64,000 nucleotides of DNA from Eleusine coracana subsp. coracana (GCA_032690845.1 CM064420.1:10496001-10560000); one strand, 5' to 3'; counted from the first letter of the stretch, positions 20,395 through 34,196 are shown. Program-made: numbers and translations. Notes: generated from the letters alone by a model not told the origin.

Positions 20395-23300
20395 ACGAGG
20401 AAGGATTTTTAGGAAGTCAACAACATGCCGCACCTAAAAGTGGCGAGTGATCCTCAAGGCCCAAGACTCACACTCACAGGAGTTCATTAGTGAGTATATT
20501 TTCGTATATATTTTTTAGATAATGGAGTATCCAACTTATGCTAAAATAAGAATTAGCTATAGTCACTTACTACAAAACAACAGTACTTCTTCCATCTGCT
20601 ATGAATGGAAATAGCAACATCAACCCCATAAGTTTAGATACAAAGACATTATTATGAGCAAATTCTATTGCTAAACCTGTATTCATAGTTAATAAAAAAT
20701 TAGATTACTACCGTCTCCATCTTACAACAGCCTTTTTGGATGAGTTTAATCCTCCTCATACAACTCTAATTGTGCCCAAAACCGTATCTAGTAAGTTCCT
20801 TGGTACAATAAGTGCATATAAGATGGTATTGTAAAACAATATCATTCCTACTTAGCTATATAGCCTAGTAAAAAGTCGATTCTCCTACAAGTAATTTTGT
20901 TTAAATTTTTTCTATACCATTGATCCATAATAAGTTAACATATGATCTATACTCATTGATTCGGTATACCAAAAGTGACATGCACAACTTTACACAAGAA
21001 CTTAGCTACTACACATGATATTGAAAAACAGATGTTGAACAGTTTCATTTATCCTATAAAAGCAACATTGTTTATTATTTCCATTTCAATTACTTCTAGC
21101 TAAATTATCTTGGTCAGCACTATCCCTTTCGATAAATATCATATGAAATATTTGTCTTCATTGGTAGTCTTATTTTTTTCATATGATTTTGTTCCTCTCT
21201 ATAACTCCTTTTTTTATTTGTGTCTCATATATCATATATGCAAACATATATATTTATATCAATGCATCTCTCTGTTCTTTTCTTCTTGTCGTTAGGACAA
21301 AGCAGCTAATGCAAACTTGCACTAGAAAGTTTGTCTTAACAACAACAAAATAAAAACAGATGAGTAATATATGTTAACGTAAAAATAACATTTGTAACTA
21401 TCTTGACTTGCCTAGGCATGTAGCGATACATGTCGCTGCGAAACCCCTCAGAGCAGGTATAACAAGAATGAGCCAGCCAACAGACAGACTTGCCATGTCA
21501 GAATTATGCTAGATAGAGGAGTAAGAAATGAGCAGAGAAAAGAGAGTGGATGTTTGACTAGTCATCGGCGCACAAAACGAACTAAATCCCTCGGTTCAAG
21601 AAAATAATTGATCCCAACAAATAGCAATGACTACATGCAAGCATTATTAAATAATCAATTGATTAGCTCACTTTAACAACCAACCCATTATACCACTGTG
21701 CTAGGATGTATTTTTTGAGTGACATGGCGTGGGTATTTTGCCGACAACCGGCGATGTTATTAACTTGTTCTAACTCGATCGGGGTCCTCTTAATTGACAC
21801 ATTGTAGCCCGAATTTGTCTACTTTTCAGCCATTCGATCGGAAAGCAACAGTACCAGATCTACAGTAGTATTCTCAGAATAGTACCTCCGAAAAAGAATC
21901 TGCTGCAATTTTAATTCATAGTGTTGTAGCTCCTCTCTCAAATTCTTGTACGATTAGCTACAATACCCTGAATTGATCACTTCACTTCAGGGACCCCGAT
22001 CCGTTCTAACTGCTACCCACCGAGCAAACCGCACTTACCCATTAGAGCAAGGATAATAATCTAGCCTGCTGCTGGCTAAATAGAACTGCCATGTCATATT
22101 GAGCCTTCAAAACAGCCAGCCCATATATTGGATAGGCTATTAGACTAACTAAAAATGGATTACAATAATGATATATATATTTAATACTAGCAAATTGTCT
22201 ATGGACTTAAAAAAATAAAATACTCTTTATAATTTAAATATGAATTATTTACATAATATAATTATTAGATAATATACTATTGACATTTTTTACATGAAAG
22301 ATTATATTTATATTACTGTTGATACTTCTTAATATACCATTTTATGTTAAAAGTAATAGTTTTATCACCATTTTTTACCATATTTTAAAAGCTTTATCCA
22401 GAAAGAAAAATCGATTCACGGAGTCCAGAAATAGCACTGTATTATAACGCGATTTTGAAATTAAAGACTTGCTCTAATAAAAAGAGTTAAAACACGAAAG
22501 TCATAGATCTCATCGGAACTTTTTCGAAACATATGTGAATCATATTATTTGGACTACGGAGCTAGGAGATATGGGCCCCGCATAAATATCTACGCAGAGG
22601 AGTCCGAATCAGAACAAATATTTTTGCATCGCATATTTGGAAACCAAAACGACGGGACCTGAACTTTCATTGAATAACAAAGTTGTAGAACTTTTCGAGA
22701 GCTATGATACAGAGTCCGAGTTTGCTTAATTTAAACTCCGGACAAGGGAGTTATGATTTTTGAAATTCGGTACTTGATATAAAAGGTATAAAATCGATTT
22801 GGATTCAATCTCTAACTTTGTAGATACGAAATGGATGATCTTATCTCACTTAATCTCTACTCCTTATTAATTCAGGTGGTCATGTTCAATTCTACCGTAC
22901 GCTCAAAAAAAAATATCGTAAGTCGAATCCAAACACAAACGGACAGAGATCTGACTCTGATTATGTCCAAACACATCCACGTGCGGTAATTCCAAACATA
23001 AACGGATGAAGCTCCGACTCTGATTCTGATTATCTGCTCCAAAAAATTTCCGACGTACAGCAATACAGACTCCTATTTTTTATATGAAGTCCTGTGCGAT
23101 TGTATTACAAACAGATTGGTGACTGGACGATCATATTTTTGCCTTGATTCGAATTACAAACGGATTACAGGCGTGCTCATGTACGAGTAGAACGTGGCCT
23201 TGGCCCAATTACAACAGGCCCATACTCTTTGTTTCCTAATTGTATGCACAATCAGCCGTCTACGTGCTGTTGTCGACGTGCGTGGAGCAGCAGAGGAGAG

Positions 23301-23516
23301 GAAAGGGGACAGTGTGTTGTAGCTAGCTAATTAAAGCAGTGGTGGACTGGTGGCGGCGCGGTATGCTGTTTACTCGATCGCAAGCGCGGAAGGCAGTTTC
23401 TAACGGGAGACCGATTTGACACCCTATATTAAAAATGGGTCATCAAAACATTAAATACAGCCTCCAACGGAAAACCAAAACCCGTTACCCATTCTAGGAG
23501 CAGCACCTCCCACAAC
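20395..23516. other. Gene-free AT-rich intergenic DNA
   Basis: No gene is supported. The stretch 22480-22780 (AAAGTTGTAGAACTTTTCGAG and nearby) reads like the interior of a grass transposon, a phrase family common in such repeats, but I could not find its ends. GAGCAAG at 22045 and CTTGCTC ending 22474 are a weak inverted pair. Confidence 0.4.
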
Positions 23517-24027
23517 TTATAAATAGAGCATGGAGGACAGAGACTCATATGCTCGAGCACTCTTCCCTTACCTGCCGCGCCCGAGCTCCACTAGGATCCA
23601 CGCTTGCCGTACCTGAGCTTGAGCTTCTTCGCCGCCGCCACGCTCGATCTCCGTTACCGACATCATATCCGAGCTCGAGCTCTTTTGCCACCGCCACATT
23701 CAAGCTCTCTGCCGCGCCGCGCCCGAGCTCGAGCTCCTTTGCGACCGCCACGCTCGAGCTCCGCCGCCACGCCATGCTCGAGCTCCGCCTCCTTCATGTC
23801 CGAGCTTGAGCTCCTCCGCCACAGCCCCGCCTCCCCAAGCATGGGGAACTCCAGCTCCGTCACCCAAGCTGCCCATGACCTAATTTTTGGTCTGCTGTTG
23901 GAGACACGGTTCTTTGGATGGTGCTCCTCTAGACGTTCCACTACCCATTCACGTATTTGGGTCTCTGATTTAGGTCAAGATCGTTGGAGGTAGTCTAAGA
24001 GAGCAGGAGATTGACATACCGTAGGTG
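23517..24027 (+). other. TATA-led GC-rich repeated sequence, coding status unclear
   Basis: TTATAAATAGAG at 23517-23528 is a good TATA box. It is followed by a GC-rich block built from imperfect repeats of a CGAGCTCGAGCTCC / GCCACCGCCACGCTC theme (about 23560-23830). ORFs run through the block in several frames on both strands (up to 129 residues) and are Leu/Arg/Ser/Ala-rich with no domain. It is more like a repeat or transposon interior than a gene. A short-lived or chimeric transcript is possible. Confidence 0.3.
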
Positions 24028-24219
24028 GACCCATGTCAAGGGAGAAGCCGGCTCAAGCAATATTGGCTGGTGGGTCAATTAGATTATGTTCTCTACTTCA
24101 GTTGAGATAATTATAGTAGCACAGACCCATGTCAAGGGAGAAGCCGGCTCAAGCAACATTGGCTGGTGGGTCAATTAGATTCTGTTCTCTACTTCAGTTG
24201 AGATAATTATAGTAGCACA
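24028..24219. repeat. Tandem duplication, 2 x 96 bp
   Basis: Units 24028-24123 and 24124-24219 begin GACCCATGTCAAGGGAGAAG and differ at only about two positions (AATATTGG/AACATTGG; GATTATG/GATTCTG). This is a recent local duplication just after the repeated block at 23.5-24.0 kb. Confidence 0.92.
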
Positions 24220-24899
24220 TTTCACTTTTAGTGATAAAAAAGTAGTAATTTCTCACACGGATAGTAGTATAGACCAAAAATAACTTTACCGAAACATAAT
24301 TACGTAATTAAGTTGTATAACAAAAGAGCAGCTCTTAATTTATCATGTTTTCAACCTTGATTTTCTTTGTTTATGTTGTTTCATACTGGTCGCTTCACAC
24401 TATCCATGTGTCCTAGATACTTTTAAAAAATCTTATATTAAAGAATTAATGAAATAATATTATGTATAATCTCAAAAAAAAAGAAATAATATTATGTAAC
24501 ATAAATATGTTTATTTATTATATAAAAAGCTATCTAGTGTACTATATCTATTAAAAATATGTTGTATATTATTTATTTTTATTTTAATTCTATAGCAACG
24601 TACGAATACTTTGCTAATAGATTGTAGAGATTTGGAGGTCATCCTTGAGAGTTTTATCGTATACCAGTCAACGACGCCGCACCAGCAAAGCAATGGTCAA
24701 ACAGAGAACCGAGAAGCCACTGTCTCCCACTGTCGGGCATGTCGCACGCCTTCAGACTGTCCGCACCGCTGTGCGGTAAAGCATCCTAGAGGACGGGATA
24801 GTGTAAAAATTGCCTGCACCGGCTCACGCTATCGGGTCCGGTAAAATGGCGGAGCCTCCCGTATCCGCCAAATCCAGCGTTCTAACGGAGGAACGCCAA
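24220..24899. other. Intergenic, no gene seen
   Basis: AT-rich up to about 24600, then mixed composition. Nothing recognised. Confidence 0.4.
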
Positions 24900-25790
24900 A
24901 TCCGTGGAGCCCATGCGCTGGCGCGTCATCCCAACTGCCGGAGCTTGCGCAGGGATAGCTCGAGGAGGAGGAGGCGGCGATGCGGGGGAGGCCGGGGCGG
25001 AGAGGGAGAAGGAGGAGGCAGGCCGTCGCCGGAGGAGGCAGGCCATCACCGGAGGAGGCAGGCCATCGCTGGCGGAGGAGGACGCCCTCCGTCGCTGCCG
25101 CCGCCGCCGCCGCTGGGACGCCCTCCATCACACCGGAGAGGGAGGAGGGCCCCGGATCCCGCCAGAGGGAGGTGGGCCCCAGATCTCGTCCGAGGAGAGA
25201 GACCGATCACGCCGGAGGAGGGAGGAGGAGGGCACGACGGCTGGCGGTGCGCGGGGGGAGGGGTACGGCGGTGGCGCGCAGGGGAGAAGAAGGAGGGGCG
25301 CGGCGAAGGCGGCGGTGGAGGAGGAGGACCGGCGGCGGTCGGGGCGGTGGCGGCCGGGGGCGACGTCGGGTGGCGGGGAGGCGGCGGTGCGCACAAGGAG
25401 GCGGCGGTGTAGGAAGGAGAGGTCGGCGAGCTCGAGACCGGCGCTCGGTGCGGGGAGGAGAGGGCAGCGGTGCAGGAAGGAGAGGTCGGCGAGCTTGAGA
25501 CCGGCGCTCGGTGCGGGGAGGAGAGGGCGGCGAGCTCGAGGCCGGCGGGGACGGGAAGAGGGAGCGCGAGGGTGGCGCGAGGAGAGGGAGGCGCGGGGAG
25601 AGGGAGCCCGGCGGCGGCGTGGAGAGAGGAAGCATGAGGAGGGGCACGCGAGAAGATTAGGGAGAGAGAGACTCGGGGAAGATTGGAGAAATTTAAGAAG
25701 AGAGACTGACGGGTGGATCCCGCAGGAGGTAGTTGAGATAGAGGATGAAATATAGAGTATGACGAGTGCGAGAAAAACTGATATAGAGAA
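24900..25790. other. GC-rich island with strong purine bias
   Basis: The plus strand is dominated by GGA/GGC/GAG triplets for about 800 bp. Overlapping ORFs occur (283 residues on plus from 24904, 255 residues on minus from 25813), but they are simple-sequence in every frame: Arg/Gly/Glu-rich on plus, Pro/Ser/Leu-rich on minus. No domain is seen. The AT-rich edges near 24620-24660 and 25780-25820 show weak inverted similarity, so it may be the cargo of a DNA transposon, but I could not define termini. Confidence 0.4.
25404..25529. repeat. Tandem duplication, 2 x 63 bp
   Basis: Two nearly identical units, 25404-25466 and 25467-25529, starting GCGGTGTAGGAAGGAGAGG / GCGGTGCAGGAAGGAGAGG. A third partial copy of GGCGAGCTCGAG follows. 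The 63-bp length keeps any reading frame open, which helps explain the long ORFs here. Confidence 0.88.
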
Positions 25791-25799
25791 TAGAATCTT

Positions 25800-28700
25800 G
25801 ATGACCAGAACATATAGAGTATGGATTTAGAGGACCACGAGTGGAGTCAATCTCAATGCACTGTGGGTAGGGGGAATTCATCTGGTACCAGTCAAAGGGG
25901 TGGAAACCACAAAACAGCACCGGTAAAACCTGGCATCCATTAATCAAAAAAATAATAATAACTGGCATCCAGCAAACAACAACGAGCCAGCTTGTGTCAT
26001 CCATGAAAAAATACTTCTCTTTTTCCTTCCCTAATTTTCTTTTTTTTTTCCTGCCAACAAAATTGACGTGCAATGACCTGCGGACCTAGTGTCCCATGAT
26101 GGGCATTTAAATTAAACAAATTTGAGGGCAAACTCGATGAATTAACACAATGTTGACCGTGATGAATTGAAATTTACGCTGTTGTTAGATACAATATTTT
26201 GTTCCGTATCTTTTAGACAACATATATGTATCATGTATCCAATCTAATTTTCAAGTTTTAAGCATAAATAGACAAGCTACTCACTGCTTATTTACTCCAA
26301 AATGTGAGCATTCATTCAGTTGAATGCCCATGAAGACAGCGAGGTCGAGGAAGATCGCATCCATCTGTCGCAAAGACAACACACGATGAGCAGTTCAGCA
26401 CTTGCCCAACTGAAAAGAAAATCCAAAAAAAGAAAGAAACGTATCCGTGATGGACTTTACCGCAAAAGCTCAAAAGGAAGCTCGCTAGGAACCTTTTGCT
26501 CAGCCCAAAGCGTCATAGCCTAGGTAGGCTCACCTGGTCGTATGGCTAAGTCAGCCCAATACATAATCTGGCCCGTTTCGTCCTCCGATGAAGTCCATGT
26601 TTCGTTCTCCGCTCCACTGGCCACTGCATCGACAGTCGCGCCGAGCACCCTAGCGTCAGCAGTGGTGAGTGGAGTTTCCCGTGGTGAGTGCGGTGCACGT
26701 TGACTGCCAGTACTGCGCCGAGCACTGTAGTACTGTACATCGGACTGGGACACTGCCGCTTCCGCGACTTCCCAGGCAAGGCACGCTCTGCTGCCGCGCA
26801 GCCAATGATTGCATCTCACCGGCCATAAACTACTGTAGCGGAGCAGTGCTACGAGTCAGCAGTACAACGGGTGCCTCGTCGTTCTGTTACGACACGTGTC
26901 CGCATTGTTCCGTCACCCACCCTCCTCGGCAGCACGTAGGCATGGCCGTGCCCGTGGAAAAGATGTCGCCCTCGTTCCGCTTCTGAAAAGCTACACCGCC
27001 TCTCCGTTCCTCTTCTTTTCTGGCCCACATTTCGCCTAGGAAAACACATGTGCCGACGTCTGCAGAGTGGTGCTACAAAAAATTACCAATTTTTTACTGA
27101 CTGCCACACTGATTATCAGGATTAGGAGATGGATAATCTCAAGGAGCGGGAACGTGGTCGCTGCACTAGTCCCGTGGCATGACATCATGGCACCTCCCAA
27201 AAAGGAGCACCAAACCATGAAGCCCCCTATCCAGTATCCGGTCGACACATCCCCCCTCCCTCCTGGGCATATAAACAAACACGAGGAACGAACGCAGTCA
27301 GATCGGAGCAGATGCTAAAGCGGCCCAGCCACAGCACACGCAAAGGCGGCAGAGGTGAGGCCAAAGCGACGCAAACGCAAAGCAGAGCAGCGGACGCAAA
27401 GGCGCGCGCGCTTTTTTTCAGTCTTTTTTGCGCGGCAGGCAGCCTTGGAGCCGTCGCAAGGCTGATCATCGGCCAATGAAATGAAACCGCGCGCAGGCGG
27501 CTTGCATGTGCCATGTCGACGGGTTACGCCGTTGCCCGGAACGCGCACGTCGTAAGACGCCGAGCTGGCTGTGGCTGGAACGGAAAGCGCGAGACCGGCC
27601 ACATGGGGCGCGGACGACTGAGGGCCCCCCCCCCCCCCCCCCCCCCCCCCCGGCCTCCGCTCCGTTCATATGTCTTGCATGGGACGGGTATGGCTTGGGC
27701 CCGTGTTGAAGAATTCCTTTTTGCTACGTACTATTTGGTTTGGTATTTGTACAGCTTTTTCGTAACCATATCCTGTGCAAACCGACCATTTGGGACGTAG
27801 GAAAAGCCGATGAGCGCCACATGAGGCTCGCATACGTTCTTGTTGTGCCCATATACAATGTGCATTATCCGGAGTGGTTAGAGTAGATACGTGCCGCGAA
27901 TAATTCCGCAATTCTCCGGTTCGAGGTGGATGGATTGGATGATGGGGTCACGGACGGAGGAATGGATGGATGATCGCCGCCGTTTCCAAGATCCAGCTAA
28001 TCCAAAGTTTGGCGACGTCCCTGCGGGCGAGGCAACCTAAGTAGCCATGCTCACGTGACGGCATGCGTGGCACGTGCCCGCGGGGCCCTCCGCTTGCACC
28101 CGAGGTACGGCCGCCACAATTCAAACATTTTTGGGTGGATGATGCGGACGACGTCAGCCGAGACGGAACAAACGGCTCGGAGATCCAATCCAGTGCGACC
28201 CAACCCCAAGGGGCGTGGAGTGGAGTGGAGTGAAGTGGAGCCAGTGCCAGGCTGGGGGTCCAACCCTGCGGCGGCCTGCCATAATTCGTGACGACACCCG
28301 AGAGTCAGAGGTCCAGCGCGGTGACAGAGCATGGGGCAGGGGGGGATGACCGCGCACTTTGCACAAAATCCATCTGTCAGCTCCTGGCGTGGTTGGAATC
28401 ACAAATTTTAACCATTGCAAATGTTTTACAGTATCCACTATACGGTTGTTGGGTTGCTCATCGGTCATGTACTCATGTTCTGGGGGTCAAAGGCGACGCG
28501 TTGCTCTCCTTCGTATAGTAGAGTAAACGTGAACATGCAACGATCAACTCGGAACAGGAACGCACATTCGATCGTTCCGTCTCGACCCGAAGCCGTTCCC
28601 ATCATCCTCACGAGGATTGTTCCTACTCGCCCTCTCCTCCATCGTCCGCCATCTCAACTCTCACATGGCGTGCGCCCCCCAACACCAGCCACCCGGCCGG

Positions 28701-31700
28701 GTCGTGCAGTGCAGAACAACGCATTCGTAATAGTGATCGCGGAATGTTCCCGCTGAAACTTGGCGCGGGGACCCTTCCGTCGTTGGCTAGAGCTCTCATT
28801 CATGGGCGCAATGATGGACGCGCGCCATATGGCCATGGATAAGGCGAAGGTGAGGTCCAGACTCCAGAGCATATGAGCTAGTATATACGACGCACATCGG
28901 CTATCATTATCACCATCCTTCGCCCAACCCCACGACGACGACGACTCATACTACGGCCATATGGCTAGTAGGTGGTGTGCTCGTGAAGGCTCCAGCGGCT
29001 TCGCGGGCATGGCCAGCTTTCCGTGTGCTTGGAGGAATGGATACACGGAGGCGACACGGACGTCGTGCCATGCCATGCATTATGGAGCACGTTACTACTA
29101 GCTATTTTAGGTCTGTGTGCACCAATTATGCATGCTTCGTCAGACTTCGGGTCGGAAATGCAAAATGCACGCACGGAGTACCGAGCTTATTGGCTCAGCG
29201 ATCAGCGTCTAGTATCTACTGCCAGCTCGAACAGGCTTGATCTCAGAGAGCAAGTAAGTAGTGGTGTTGCGATTATCGTTAACACGCCGATGATTGAACC
29301 AACGTGATTGTTCATGAACTACACAGGGGTCCTCACTCCTCGAGGAGGCAGCTAGCGCGCATGATGGCTTGGAAACGTCTCTAACGCTCGATCTTTGAGA
29401 ATGACTGCTCTATCTCTATGCATATAGGTGTACTACTAGTCAATTGTCAATCCAATGTTCATGATACTCTTCACATGTTGGTCCTATCCATTGATGGGTT
29501 GACCTACGGATCGGATGGCCGATGCAGGATACGCAATTGGGTGGAGTTGCATGCCTAGGTCCGCCCGTGTCCCCCATATCCCCGTCCACAACCATCTCCA
29601 ACAGTTCATGCCAACCGCGGCGTTGCCCCAACACCAATTGTTCCACATGTGCCGTGCTCCCCGTCCCGGGTTTAAACGGTCACGCACCATTATGCACGTA
29701 TTGATGTGTGTCTCTTGCATGTTAGGGGATGGATGAATTATGTGTTTGTTGATCACAGTTCATACAGATCGACTTGCTGATGGTTACTCCTTTATTAGGG
29801 CCACCAGAAAACCTCTATATACATCCATGATCCACATGTGAATTATTATTATTTTTGCTTTGCTGGTACTCTTATATGTGCTGCAGCAGTTGTTCAGGAC
29901 TCTGTTTTCTGGCCAGTGGCATTGGCCCTTTCCTGCTGTTGTTTGTTTGTCGCTCATGCTGCTAGCTGTTGTAATGGTGGTTACTTAACTTCCGATCCGC
30001 ATATGTCAGGCTCGTGCTAGCATTTGGCATGTGCTGGTGTCGTCCATGGCTGGATGACGTAAGCTGCTAGCAGTAGGTAGATGTGACACGGCGTAGCAGT
30101 TGATAAGTTGGTTGATTATTAACTACTAATTGTTTCTTCAGAAAAGGCCTCTGCCTTTTTCTCTGCTCCGATCCGTGAACCGTTGTAGTACAAACTGGAT
30201 TAGGATGGTTGGTTGCTTTTCATGATCGAACAACCTGTACCCTGCAACTGCATCATGCGCGTTTATTGGTTCCTTGAAATTTTTATGCACTGATGCTGCT
30301 GCTTTTCTCTATATCTCTATTCATAAGATGCACTACCGGTCTTCAATCATAGGACAATTAACAAAACTTCGAGATGTGATGATGCATGCAGTCTTAGGTA
30401 CGGGTGTTGTTACTCCTCTGCTCTGAAACTCCTATCGTTTCACAAGCAGAACGGCCTATGAAATAACTACGGCTGCATGCCTTAACCACCCCAACCACAG
30501 CAACAAAACATAGGAGTAACAATTTGTAAAAGGCAATCATCTTTTTTTTTTTGCATCGTTAATAATACCAGCGTGGCCAGATATGAATCCTGTGAGCTCT
30601 GATGATCATGCCAAGAACTTGTGAGCGAGTGGTAACCGGGCAACTGCAAGGCCAACAGCATCGCACGTAAACGGCTAGCTTGTCTCAGGTCTACTGCAGT
30701 GCATGTGATGTGCTCCTGATTGAGGCATCAAAAATCAGGAGGAATCGTGAGCCACTTGCAGAGTAACATTCTCTTCATTCTAAGGAAAGGCGATCGCTGC
30801 TATCCGAATCAATGATTCCAGCTGCCTGGGGAATAGTTTTTTTTCTTTCAAAAAACAATTATTGGTTTAGTTAATTCCGTTGAAGAATGATGAGAAACTG
30901 ATATATGGCAGAAACAATAATCATCTGACCATTTTCTATAAAAAACAATAATTATCTACCCGCATATTGTTTCCCTTCCATTGCATTCATGGTGGGCATC
31001 GTGTGGGCAGAGATAAGTATTTTATTCTCTCATTTTGAATTTTTGAAATGGAACCGTTAAGAGATTTGTTGCAACAAATTTCTAAAAACAGATTTATTGC
31101 AACAAAAATCTTCTTACAAAATTTTAATTGTAGGGCAGAATAAAAAGAAATCGCCCTTTTAGCATGCCCTAGAAGCGACATTCCTTACAAATCATGCAAA
31201 GGGAATGGCACTAGAGTAAAGGATGAATCGCACTGGACGCTCGTGGCTACAAATTATTGCATGGGAGAATGAAGAAGCGAAAGTTTGCATATAGGCATAT
31301 GATCCAGCCAACATTCCAGCCAGGCGTCTCAAGTCTTTTCTTTTTCTATTTTTCTGAACGAACATTTTATTTCCTAGTTTCAAACTGCATGAGGAGAGCG
31401 AATTTAGCCTTGCACCCGCGTTAGTTGTCACGCACCCGTATCTCGCATGATGATCTATTGTCCCAAACTGTCCCAACTGCTAGCTCATGCATAATTATCT
31501 GTCACCTGCAGGCCGGATCATTCAGAACTCATCGCCTGGTCCAAGCTAGCTAGCATACTGCCGAGCATGTTATGCATGGATTCAGACGGCGACGTATGTG
31601 TCACTATTTGCGTCGTCCCGTCGCGGACGCAGGACTCGCATGTTTGGAACGAATACCTCCGGAGGAATTTGGTACCAACGTGAAGATTCTGTGTGGGAAT

Positions 31701-32349
31701 AAGGACAAGGTAGATCAAGTTCGTCAGTCACGATCCACTATCGCTAAGCATGATGTCATGCCTCACCAAGATTAGATCTCAAGATATTTTATTCTGCAAT
31801 CAAGATGAGATTTATGCTCCGGTTAGTTAACAGTAACATACATCAGGCCTCAAATTTCGATGTATGTCAGTAAGGACAGTGAACGGAGTATGTTACACTC
31901 CTAACTGACCGTTGACACTTGACCATGCATCATACTGTAAATGTTGCAAAGCTAGTGCTCCAGATTCATCAGTTGACCAAGCATGTTACAATAATAATAT
32001 ATTAGCTCTGTTGCACAATTTCGGATCTTACATCTAATTGACCGTGATAACCTATAGTTTCGGGTCGAGCTGGGAAGAATTAACTGCTCTGGTCTAAACA
32101 AGGTTAGATGAAGCTATGCACACCCCAGAACCATACAAACCCTATCCCTCTGCACACCCATCTTGGTCTCTTCCTGAGCCAAACAATCAAAATCCCCTAT
32201 CCACTCGGTGCCTTTTTCCACTTCAACACTACCGCCACCACCACGGACGACGGTACACTTGCTGGCTAGCCTAGTACTACTACGAGAGTGAACACTGAAA
32301 GATACACACACACCTTGCTAGCGGTTGCTGCCATTAGACATTGCACAGG
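25800..32349. other. Long gene-poor stretch
   Basis: About 6.5 kb on both strands with no ORF showing a known domain, no tRNA and no known conserved miRNA sequence that I could recognise. Isolated TATA-like sites occur (for example CATATAAAC near 27267 and GTATATAC near 28883) followed by only short ORFs. A (GGAGT)n-like microsatellite lies near 28215-28235. The last part is the promoter region of the H-protein gene. Confidence 0.4.
27625..27651. repeat. Poly-C tract, 27 bases
   Basis: Uninterrupted C run following GAGGG. One of four C/G homopolymers of 22-30 bases in the window. Confidence 0.9.
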
Positions 32350-34196
32350 ATGGCTCTGAGGCTCTGGGCAAGCTCAGCTGCCAATGCCCTCAAGATCTCT
32401 GGCACCGGAGCCAGAGCTGCTGCCCCTGCCTACACCATCTCCAGATACTTCGCCACTGGTAGCCTCTCTAGCTGATCAAGTAGATTTCAAGATATGGTTG
32501 TTTATCCTTTTGATGAAGGAATGCAATAACTCTATCCTTGATGTTCTTAAAAAGAAGTTCTCAGAAGTATTCTGGTTCCCATGCAGCCTCACATTGTATT
32601 ATTATACTCCTTTGTTTCCCTATCCAATTATATATGCGTTAGTCCTTGCAGTGCATGTGGTAGATGTTTCAAAAAGGCAAGGGGAATAAACATACTTAGA
32701 TTAGAAACTGTTGTGAAAGAGCTGCAAATTTCTATGGTGGCATCGACTAGCAACACAAATTAAGCCATGTTTATGTTGGATTTTCGTTGCAGTGCTCGAT
32801 GGGTTGAAGTACACGTCTACCCATGAGTGGGTCAAGCATGAGGGCGATGTGGCAACAGTTGGCATCACTGACCACGCTCAGGTGAACCGGCGACGCACAG
32901 ATAACTTCCATGCTTTCCATGTGCTCTTGTGATCAATCCTCTCGCTTGAATTTGTGAGAGCTCTACTACATATAAGAAAGAAAATCCTACAAAAGAAATC
33001 ATTGCCTCTATAAATACAGCTATAACATTACAATGCAAATTTTGACAGGAATCTATTTCTTATATTGATAAGCTAAAACGTAGTGATTCCATGCTATTTA
33101 AAATGAGGAGTTTTTTTTGTTAGTTCTGTAATTGCACCTGTAATAAATGATTTTATATTTATTTTTACCATAGGAGTTTAATTCTATCAAATCATTAAAA
33201 TTTTATTTGATGTTTAAAAAATAAAAAATCAATTATTAATCATATTACTAATTTAAGTTTATTTTTAATAATATAAAATAATAGATCTAACATTCTTATT
33301 TTTTTCCTACTAGCACTACGGGAAAATCAATCTTTCCCTACTAGCATACATATAGCCAGTAGTTATGTTTTTAGATTATCAGATCTAAATCATTGGATCG
33401 AACTACTGACCAGTAATTTATCAAAACTATTGGCCAGTATTTTAAACAGTAAAACTCCTCAAAATTAAAGATTTTCCTTGACTGGAGAACTGGGGTACTA
33501 TTACAAGAACTAGGTTGCAATTGTTGTATGTAGGCACTCCCACGTTCTACTAATAGCTGCAAAACAAATTTAGTCGCTGGCATTTGGTTTGTCCTAAGTC
33601 AACAATTGTTTAGTGTACCGGTCAATTGGTAAAAAAAAATTAGAAAGGTTATTGAAGCAGTTCATACTTTTAGAGATAATATTGGTTAAATTAAAAATTG
33701 TTATGTTGGAGATCATGTCGATGTACAAATCATCAGAGTTGATACTCACAAAATTCAAAATACTAATACAAACTCAAACTTGATGTAATTGTTCCAGGGC
33801 CACCTTGGTGAGGTGGTGTTCATGGAGCTGCCTGACACGGGCGCAAAAGTCTCGGCGGGAGAGTCGTTCGGCAACGTGGAGAGTGTCAAGGCCACCAGCG
33901 ATGTGAACTCCCCCGTCTCCGGCGAGGTCATCGAGGTCAACACAAAGCTAACGGAAACGCCCGGCCTGGTACTCCCACTCACCCCCATCCATCTCCTCTT
34001 GAATCGATCTCTTGACAAGCTCTACGTACTGACTTATATATGCGAAATTGCAATGCCGTGGAACTACTAGATCAACTCGAGCCCCTACGAGGAGGGGTGG
34101 ATGATCAAGGTGAAGCCGAGCAGCCCAGCGGAGCTGGACAGCCTGCTGGACGCCGCCAAGTACACCAAGCACTGCGAGGAGGAGGACGCTCACTAG
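32350..34196 (+). CDS. GCSH: Glycine cleavage system H protein, mitochondrial (4 exons)
   Basis: The lipoyl carrier of the glycine decarboxylase complex, shuttling the aminomethyl group between P, T and L proteins in the mitochondrial matrix during photorespiration. Exons: 32350-32458, 32793-32881, 33798-33968, 34071-34196, all with GT-AG introns, giving 164 residues, normal for the family. Residues 1 to about 35 form an Ala/Arg/Ser-rich transit peptide ending near SRYFAT. The mature protein begins VLDGLKYTSTHEWV. The lipoylated lysine is Lys97 in ESVKATSDVNSP. The C-terminal part LTETPGLINSSPYEEGWMIK is strongly conserved. Intron 2 (32882-33797) is the longest and AT-rich, with a possible CACTA relic. 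A stop TAG at 34194-34196 is followed by AATAAA at 34254. All hallmarks look intact. Confidence 0.96.
33314..33481. mobile_element. Possible CACTA MITE relic in H-protein intron 2
   Basis: CACTACGGGAAAATC at 33314 matches the CACTACnnGAAA ends of grass CACTA elements. The presumed other end, GATTTTCCTTGACT near 33469-33482, is only a partial inverted match and no clear 3-bp duplication is seen. The block is clear of both splice sites. Confidence 0.3.

Noticed and set aside
22045..22474. Possible MITE with GAGCAAG...CTTGCTC ends
   Set aside because: Only 7 bp of inverted match and non-identical flanks (TTA versus TAA).
25789..25805. AGAATCTTGATGA, like the start of miR172
   Set aside because: The match breaks after 13 bases (ACCAG instead of the miR172 continuation) and no partner arm is seen.
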